From JACQAI01 sp035507915 (GTDB taxonomy: Bacteria; Pseudomonadota; Alphaproteobacteria; Elsterales; Elsteraceae), in NCBI GenBank assembly GCA_035507915.1, contig DATJNS010000410.1:1-10589 (forward strand): a stretch of DNA of 10,589 bases, given 5' to 3'. This document shows positions 7,118 to 10,589 of this stretch, one piece after another (the stretch's first letter is position 1; each line of letters begins with the position of its first letter). The notes beneath the pieces were generated by a model. It saw nothing but the letters and a program-made list of their open reading frames with translations, did no database searches and had not been told where the DNA came from. The translations under genes were made by a program, and so were the position numbers.

Positions 7118-7494
7118 CAGGCCAGCCCCTCGACGTATTTCTTGTAAGCGGCCTCGTCCATCAGCCCGTCGAGCTCCTTCGGGTTCTTGATCTTGAGCTT
7201 GAAGAACCAGCCGTCGCCGGTCGGCGCCTCGTTGACGGTGGCGGGCGCGTCGGCGAGCGCGGCGTTGACCTCGACGACCTCGCCGGAGATCGGCGCGAAC
7301 ACCTCCGACGCCGCCTTGACGGATTCAACGGTGGCGGCCTCCTTGTCCTGCACGATCTGGCGACCGACCTCGGGCAGCTCGACATAGACGACGTCGCCGA
7401 GCTGGCCCTGGGCGTAGTCCGTGATGCCGACGGTCGCGATGTCGCCGTCGACCCGGACCCATTCGTGCTCCTTGCTGAACTTGAGCTGGCTCAC
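7117..7494 (-). CDS. gcvH: Glycine cleavage system H protein
   Basis: This 125-aa lipoyl carrier protein shuttles the aminomethyl group from P-protein to T-protein and reducing equivalents to L-protein. The lipoylated residue is Lys60 in the signature ATVESVKAASEVFAP (54-68). The N-terminal KFSKEHEWVRVDGDIATVGITDYAQGQLGD (5-34) and the C-terminal GWFFKLKIKNPKELDGLMDEAAYKKY are classic H-protein segments. The start is taken as GTG at 7494-7492, because GGAGGT (7499-7504) stands four bases upstream and the protein then begins exactly where the family does. It follows gcvT by 20 bases and its stop overlaps the start of gcvPA. Lipoylation needs LipA/LipB or LplA, which are not in the window. Confidence 0.97.
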   Translation of the reverse strand: MSQLKFSKEHEWVRVDGDIATVGITDYAQGQLGDVVYVELPEVGRQIVQDKEAATVESVKAASEVFAPISGEVVEVNAALADAPATVNEAPTGDGWFFKLKIKNPKELDGLMDEAAYKKYVEGLA

Positions 7495-7504
7495 TGTTAC
7501 CTCC
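7492..7504 (-). promoter_or_regulatory. Ribosome binding site fixing the GTG start of gcvH
   Basis: On the minus strand GGAGGT (7504-7499) is followed by AACA and the GTG start at 7494. It is a near-perfect Shine-Dalgarno sequence in the 20-base gap between gcvT and gcvH, and it supports GTG over any upstream in-frame codon. Confidence 0.75.
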
Positions 7505-7514
7505 GGCGATGCGG

Positions 7515-8624
7515 TTATCCGCGGTGATAGCGGTGGGGGGCGAACGGCATCGGCACGACCGCGGCGGGCCGCGGCTGGTCGCGCACGATCAGGTTGACGG
7601 TCGTGCCCGGCGCGGCGCCCGCGGCCGCGACGTAGCCCATCGCGATCGGACCGCCGACGGTCGGGCCGAAGCCACCGCTGGTGACCTCGCCGAGCAGCGC
7701 GCCGTCGCGTGCCGTGATGCGCGTGTGCTCGCGCGCCGGCGCCTTGCCGTCGGGCTTGAGGCCCACGCGCTTGCGGGGCGCGCCGTCGGCGAGCTGCTTC
7801 AGGATAACGGCGGCGCCCGGGAAGCCCCCGGATTCGCGGCGGCGCTTCTGGATCGTCCAGGCGAGATCGGCCTCGATCGGTGTCGTCGTGGTGTCGATGT
7901 CGTGGCCGTAGAGGCACAGCCCGGCCTCCAGGCGCAGCGAATCGCGCGCGCCGAGGCCGATCGGCTTCACGCGGACGTCGGCGAGCAGCCGGCGCGCCAG
8001 CGCCTCGGCGTTGGCGTTGGCGACCGAGATCTCGAAGCCGTCCTCGCCGGTGTAGCCCGAGCGCGTGACGAAGCACGGGATGCCCGCAACCGCCATGGCG
8101 GCTCCGGCCATGAAGCCGAGCGCGCCCGCCGCGGGCGCGTGCGGCGCCAGCGTGGCGGCGGCCTCGGGACCCTGCAGCGCCAGCAGCGCGCGCTGCGGAC
8201 ACGGCGTCACCGCACAGTCGCGACCGATCCCCGCCTCGAGGTGGGCGATGTCGGCTGCCTTGCACGCGGCGTTGACGATCAGGAACAGGTGGTCGCCGCA
8301 ATTGGTGACCATCAGGTCGTCGAGAATGCCGCCGGCATCGTTCGTGAACAGCGTGTAGCGGGTGCGCTGCGGCTTGAGGCCGACGATGTCGCCGGGCACC
8401 AGGCGCTCGAGCGCCGCCGCCGCGCCGGCGCCGTCCAAGCGCACCTGCCCCATATGCGAGACGTCGAACAGCCCGGCGTGGGTGCGCGTCCAATTGTGCT
8501 CGGCGAGGATGCCGGCTGGATACTGCACCGGCATGTCGTAGCCGGCGAACGGCACCATCTTGGCGCCGAGCGCGCGGTGCAGCCCATCGAGCGGCGTGGT
8601 CTGGAGCGCGTCGTCTGCCGGCAA
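7515..8624 (-). CDS. gcvT: Glycine cleavage system T protein (aminomethyltransferase)
   Basis: With the TTG at 8624 as start the protein has 369 residues, a normal length for GcvT. It takes the aminomethyl group from GcvH and, with tetrahydrofolate, releases ammonia and makes 5,10-methylene-tetrahydrofolate. Family landmarks: TTPLDGLHRALGAKMVPFAGY (9-29), HAGLFDVSHMGQ (49-60), NDAGGILDDLMV (95-106) with the catalytic Asp in the Asp102-Asp103 pair, SGYTGEDGFEIS (189-200), and GLGARDSLRLEAGLCLYGHD (223-242). The C-terminal half carries GEVTSGGFGPTVGGPIAMGYV, typical of the OB-like end domain. The frame stays open upstream to 8948, but that stretch is the riboswitch leader and has no GcvT similarity; GGGGGT (8631-8636) six bases before the TTG supports the chosen start. 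First gene of the glycine-controlled operon. Confidence 0.95.
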   Translation of the reverse strand: MPADDALQTTPLDGLHRALGAKMVPFAGYDMPVQYPAGILAEHNWTRTHAGLFDVSHMGQVRLDGAGAAAALERLVPGDIVGLKPQRTRYTLFTNDAGGILDDLMVTNCGDHLFLIVNAACKAADIAHLEAGIGRDCAVTPCPQRALLALQGPEAAATLAPHAPAAGALGFMAGAAMAVAGIPCFVTRSGYTGEDGFEISVANANAEALARRLLADVRVKPIGLGARDSLRLEAGLCLYGHDIDTTTTPIEADLAWTIQKRRRESGGFPGAAVILKQLADGAPRKRVGLKPDGKAPAREHTRITARDGALLGEVTSGGFGPTVGGPIAMGYVAAAGAAPGTTVNLIVRDQPRPAAVVPMPFAPHRYHRG

Positions 8625-8640
8625 AGCAGGACCCCCGAGG
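8622..8640 (-). promoter_or_regulatory. Ribosome binding site and TTG start of gcvT, with possible masking by aptamer 2
   Basis: On the minus strand CCTCGG (8640-8635) runs into GGGGGT (8636-8631), six bases before TTG at 8624. CCTCGG is perfectly complementary to CCGAGG in the 3' strand of aptamer 2 (8712-8707), and CCT at 8630-8628 can pair with AGG at 8716-8714. This gives a possible helix that would partly mask the Shine-Dalgarno sequence when the aptamer is not folded. The pairing is seen; the switching is inferred. Confidence 0.5.
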
Positions 8641-8661
8641 CTACGCGACCGCCGCAGGCTC

Positions 8662-8684
8662 ACCGGGCGCCGCGTGCGCCCGGT
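8662..8684 (-). other. Perfect 9-bp hairpin between riboswitch and gcvT
   Basis: ACCGGGCGC (minus strand, 8684-8676) pairs perfectly with GCGCCCGGT (8670-8662) around a 5-nt loop. No U-rich run follows (GAGCCTGCGGCGG), so it is not a standard intrinsic terminator. It probably belongs to the expression platform of the riboswitch or acts as a spacer helix. Confidence 0.55.
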
Positions 8685-8700
8685 TCCCTCCGACGGCCCC

Positions 8701-8902
8701 CTCTGTCCTCGGACCTGAAAGATTGACCGCGCGATCGCGCTACGCGGCTTACCTCTTCGGTGGGCTCCCGCGCACGACACGCGCGCGAGCCGCTTTCCAG
8801 AGCGCCATCCCCCTGCGGTCCTTTTGCCTGAGAGTTTCCGGGGCCGGTTGCTCCTTCGGCGCCGGCGCCGCCTCATCGGCCGCGCCGGTCTCTCCCACAG
8901 GG
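8701..8902 (-). ncRNA. Tandem glycine riboswitch upstream of gcvT
   Basis: Two glycine aptamers lie one after the other on the minus strand. Aptamer 1 (about 8902-8811) has P1 CCCTGTGG (8902-8895) pairing with CCGCAGGG (8818-8811, one G-U), then GGGAGAGAC, the core CCGAAGGAGCAA (8859-8848), and AACTCTCAGGCAAAAGGACC. An 8-nt linker GGATGGCG (8810-8803) follows. Aptamer 2 (about 8802-8701) has P1 CTCTG (8802-8798) with CAGAG (8705-8701), CTCTGGAAAG, the core CCGAAGAGGTAA (8760-8749), and AATCTTTCAGGTCCGAGGACAGAG. These core strings and their order are those of the known gcvT-motif glycine riboswitch, which commonly occurs as a pair binding two glycines. CGC in the leader (8908-8906) can pair with GCG of the linker (8805-8803), as expected for the leader-linker P0 element. 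The riboswitch sits directly downstream of the promoter and upstream of gcvT. Confidence 0.93.
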
Positions 8903-8919
8903 TTCGCGGGCGTGCCGCG

Positions 8920-8948
8920 ACCCTAACAGGCGCCCTGGCCAAGTTCAA
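8920..8948 (-). promoter_or_regulatory. Predicted promoter of the gcvTHP operon
   Basis: On the minus strand TTGAAC (8948-8943) and TAGGGT (8925-8920) are separated by 17 bp, and TGT just before the -10 gives an extended -10 (TGTTAGGGT). Transcription would start near 8913, about ten bases before P1 of aptamer 1, which fits the riboswitch boundary well. Confidence 0.6.
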
Positions 8949-8979
8949 TTGGCGGCGGGTTTCGACTACAAGAGACGGT

Positions 8980-8993
8980 CGCCCGATCGGGCG
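8980..8993. promoter_or_regulatory. Perfect 14-bp palindrome in the gcvT/ghrA-like divergent region
   Basis: CGCCCGATCGGGCG is its own reverse complement. It ends one base before the AGGAGG Shine-Dalgarno sequence of the reductase gene (8995-9000) and lies roughly 65-80 bases upstream of the expected gcvT transcription start. It could be a dimeric regulator site or a hairpin in the reductase leader. No specific regulator can be named. Confidence 0.4.
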
Positions 8994-9004
8994 CAGGAGG
9001 GGAC

Positions 9005-9940
9005 ATGGCGCTGCTCATCTACGGTCTCGACAAGCATATCGGCGCCACGGAGCTGTGGCGCGGCACCTTCGCCGAGCAGATTCCCGAGCTCGAGGTCCGC
9101 GTCTGGCCCGAGGCCGGCAAGCTGACCGACATCGAATATCTCGCCTTCATGCATCCCGATTTCGACGTCATCCCGCCGCTGCCGAACCTGAAGGCGATGT
9201 TCAGCCGCTCGGCCGGCGTCGAGTCGTTCGTCGACCACCCCAAGATGCCCAAGGTGCCGCTCGGCAAGGTCGAGCCGCCGGGCGGCGACCCCATGATGAC
9301 GGAATACGTCGTCATGCACGTGCTGCGCTTCCATCGCGACATGCCGGCCTATCAGGCGGCGCAGGCGCGGCGCGAGTGGTGGCGCACGACGATCAAGCGG
9401 CCCGAGCAGCGCCGCATCGGCTTCCTCGGCTACGGCATGATGGCGAAGGCGCCAGCGCTGGTGCTGAAGTCGCTCGGCTTCCCGGTCTCGGCGTGGGTGC
9501 GCTCGCCGCGCGGCTCCGAGGAGGTGCCGATCTTCCACGGCAACGACCAGCTCGAGCGCTTCCTCGGCCAGACCGACATCGCCGTGTGCCTGCTGCCGCT
9601 CACCCGCGAGACCGAGGGCATCTTCTGCGCGCGCACCTTCGCGATGATGCCGCGCGGCGCCATGCTGATCAACGTCGGGCGCGGCAAGCATGTGGTCCAG
9701 GCCGACCTGATCCGCGCGCTCGACTCCGGACAGCTCGCCTACGCGGCGCTCGACGCGCTGTCGCCCGAGCCGCTGCCGCCGGACAACCCCCTGTGGACGC
9801 ACCCCAAGGTCACCGTGATGCCCCACGTGGCGCGTCGGCCGACCGTGGCGCAGCTCGTCACCGAGATGGTCAAGAACATCCGCAGCGTTCAGGCCGGCGG
9901 CCGGCTGTTGCAGGAGATCGACACGACGCTCGGCTACTGA
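9005..9940 (+). CDS. ghrA: GhrA-like glyoxylate/hydroxypyruvate reductase (D-2-hydroxyacid dehydrogenase)
   Basis: This 311-aa cytosolic enzyme belongs to the D-isomer-specific 2-hydroxyacid dehydrogenases and most resembles GhrA, which reduces glyoxylate to glycolate and hydroxypyruvate to D-glycerate with NADPH. The nucleotide-binding loop is GFLGYGMMA (139-147), with Ala instead of the third Gly. The catalytic triad is visible as Arg226 in INVGRGKHVV, Glu255 in LSPEPLPPDNPLW, and His274 in MPHVA. SRSAGVESF (67-75) matches the substrate-loop segment, and the chain ends in GY like GhrA (312 aa in E. coli). AGGAGG (8995-9000) lies four bases before the ATG. It is divergent from the glycine cleavage operon, whose substrate is one transamination away from glyoxylate, which supports a C2-metabolism role. 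The substrate and coenzyme choice are inferred; other 2-hydroxyacids are possible. Confidence 0.88.
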   Translation: MALLIYGLDKHIGATELWRGTFAEQIPELEVRVWPEAGKLTDIEYLAFMHPDFDVIPPLPNLKAMFSRSAGVESFVDHPKMPKVPLGKVEPPGGDPMMTEYVVMHVLRFHRDMPAYQAAQARREWWRTTIKRPEQRRIGFLGYGMMAKAPALVLKSLGFPVSAWVRSPRGSEEVPIFHGNDQLERFLGQTDIAVCLLPLTRETEGIFCARTFAMMPRGAMLINVGRGKHVVQADLIRALDSGQLAYAALDALSPEPLPPDNPLWTHPKVTVMPHVARRPTVAQLVTEMVKNIRSVQAGGRLLQEIDTTLGY

Positions 9941-10399
9941 TCACGCGCGCTCGATGCGCGCCGCGTAGCAGCCGGGCCCGGCGAAGTGGGCGTGCATGTA
10001 GGCGGCGCGCGGATCGCCGAACAGCCGCTCGATCGCGCCCTCGATCTGGCGCCCGTCGACCACCTCGAACCCGACCATCATGTCGTCGGCGTCCCAGGTG
10101 CGCAGCGCGAGGATGCGCCGGCGCAGCTGGTCGGGCACCTGATCGACCGCCTCGAAGGTCGCCTCGCCCGGCCGCACCCAGATCGCGTAGTGCGCGTGAT
10201 ACGGGTTGTCGACCGGATGGTGGGTGTAGTTGACCAGCAGGATCTCGTCGCCGAGCGCGGCGTCCGTCAGGCTGACGCGGCACGGCGCCGGATGCGCCGC
10301 CGTGCGCCGCAGCACGTTGCGCGCCTTCAGCTCGGCGTCCGACAAGGCGAACAGATCTTGGAACGGCTCGGCCGGCAGGCCTTTGATGCGGAAGCTCAT
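9941..10399 (-). CDS. DUF1203 family protein
   Basis: This 152-aa soluble protein matches the DUF1203 pattern: MSFRIKGLPAEPFQDLFALSD at the start, PCRVSLTDAALGDEILLVNYTHHP (39-62) with NPYHAHYAIWVR (65-76) in the middle, and YMHAHFAGPGCYAARIERA at the end. The His-rich segments (THHPVDNPYHAHYA and YMHAHFAGPGCY, with one Cys) could bind a metal or form an active site, but no function is established for the family that I know of. The ATG at 10399 was chosen over an in-frame ATG at 10450 because GGAGAA stands six bases before it and the family starts with MSFRI. The upstream gene neighbour is outside the window. Its TGA directly abuts the TGA of the reductase gene (TGATCA, 9938-9943), so no separate terminator lies between them. 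Confidence 0.88.
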   Translation of the reverse strand: MSFRIKGLPAEPFQDLFALSDAELKARNVLRRTAAHPAPCRVSLTDAALGDEILLVNYTHHPVDNPYHAHYAIWVRPGEATFEAVDQVPDQLRRRILALRTWDADDMMVGFEVVDGRQIEGAIERLFGDPRAAYMHAHFAGPGCYAARIERA

Positions 10400-10410
10400 G
10401 ACTGGTTCTC

Positions 10411-10434
10411 CATGCTGTGCTGAGGCACAACATG
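10411..10434. promoter_or_regulatory. 24-base inverted repeat just upstream of the DUF1203 ribosome binding site
   Basis: CATG-c-TGTGC-TGAG-GCACA-a-CATG: nine of ten positions pair around a TGAG loop. It begins next to the GGAGAA Shine-Dalgarno sequence, so it would be a leader hairpin or an operator overlapping the promoter. No clear -35/-10 pair could be assigned nearby. Confidence 0.4.
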
Positions 10435-10505
10435 GTCGGCGCGAGCGCACGGCGCGACCCGGTTCTTGCGGCGACTCAGCATCTTGCCGCCACTACAGCC
10501 GGCTC

Positions 10506-10580
10506 GTCCCGAGCATCCACGTCTTTCTTTCGACGAGCGGCCCGAAGACGTGGAACCTCGGGACAAGCCCGAGGATGACG
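10506..10580. repeat. Palindromic extragenic repeat element
   Basis: GTCCCGAG (10506-10513) pairs with CTCGGGAC (10557-10564), and CCACGTCTT (10517-10525) pairs with AAGACGTGG (10545-10553), with a 3x3 internal loop between them: one long imperfect hairpin. An alternative compact stem uses CCTCGGG (10556-10562) and CCCGAGG (10568-10574) around ACAAG, and excludes the outer part of the first. Read on the minus strand it begins CGTCATCCTCGGGCTTGTCC, a string type I recall as common in intergenic palindromic repeats of alphaproteobacteria. Only one copy is in this window, so its repeat status is from recollection and needs a genome search. Confidence 0.55.
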
Positions 10581-10589
10581 ATTCAGCGA

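Noticed and set aside
4299..7147. Long plus-strand open frames at 4299-5882 and 5714-7147
   Set aside because: Both are antisense to gcvPB and gcvPA, whose family motifs are unmistakable; the plus-strand products are compositionally biased and unlike known proteins.
8625..8948. In-frame N-terminal extension of gcvT
   Set aside because: The region is fully occupied by the promoter, both glycine aptamers and the expression platform; GcvT similarity begins only after 8624.
8824..10233. A 469-codon plus-strand open frame over the riboswitch and the reductase
   Set aside because: It is the wrong frame of the reductase gene, fused to antisense of the riboswitch and of DUF1203; the product is Arg/Ala-rich.

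Overview
The window is about 10.6 kb of GC-rich, densely packed bacterial chromosome. The F0 gene order (atpI-atpB-atpE-atpF'-atpF with a separate b' subunit and no F1 genes attached), the two-subunit glycine decarboxylase and the protein sequences point to an alphaproteobacterium, probably a Rhodospirillales-like lineage. That placement is inference from gene order and family resemblance; no 16S or other taxonomic marker is present.

Layout from left to right. (1) Positions 1-1238, minus strand: the N-terminal part of a TPR protein that runs into a SPINDLY/OGT-like glycosyltransferase domain; its C-terminus lies outside the window. (2) Positions 1239-1487: a divergent intergenic region with a good sigma70-type promoter and a GC-rich hairpin. 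(3) Positions 1488-3893, plus strand: the F0 sector of ATP synthase (atpI, atpB, atpE, atpF', atpF), followed 24 bases later by a small 86-aa protein I do not recognise (3918-4178). (4) Positions 4194-8624, minus strand: the complete glycine cleavage operon in the order gcvT-gcvH-gcvPA-gcvPB, with gcvH/gcvPA and gcvPA/gcvPB joined by one-base TGATG overlaps. (5) Positions 8625-9004: the control region of that operon, with a -35/-10 promoter, a tandem (two-aptamer) glycine riboswitch, a 9-bp hairpin and a possible Shine-Dalgarno-masking helix. (6) Positions 9005-9940, plus strand: a GhrA-like glyoxylate/hydroxypyruvate reductase transcribed divergently from gcv. (7) Positions 9941-10399, minus strand: a DUF1203 protein whose stop codon abuts that of the reductase. 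(8) Positions 10400-10589: an intergenic region with an inverted repeat and a palindromic extragenic repeat.

Functionally, the F0 genes build the membrane proton channel and stator of ATP synthase; the F1 genes must be elsewhere. The gcv genes make the P, H and T proteins that break glycine into CO2, ammonia, methylene-tetrahydrofolate and NADH. The L protein, dihydrolipoamide dehydrogenase, is not in the window. The glycine-sensing leader should tie operon expression to glycine. The divergent GhrA-like enzyme reduces glyoxylate or hydroxypyruvate, which are metabolically next to glycine and serine, so the 8.6-9.0 kb region looks like a shared control point for C2 metabolism.

Most of the window is well-known biology. 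I see no defence system, mobile element, CRISPR array or clearly new multi-gene system. The least explained items are the 86-aa protein behind the F0 operon, the details of the riboswitch expression platform, and several intergenic inverted repeats.
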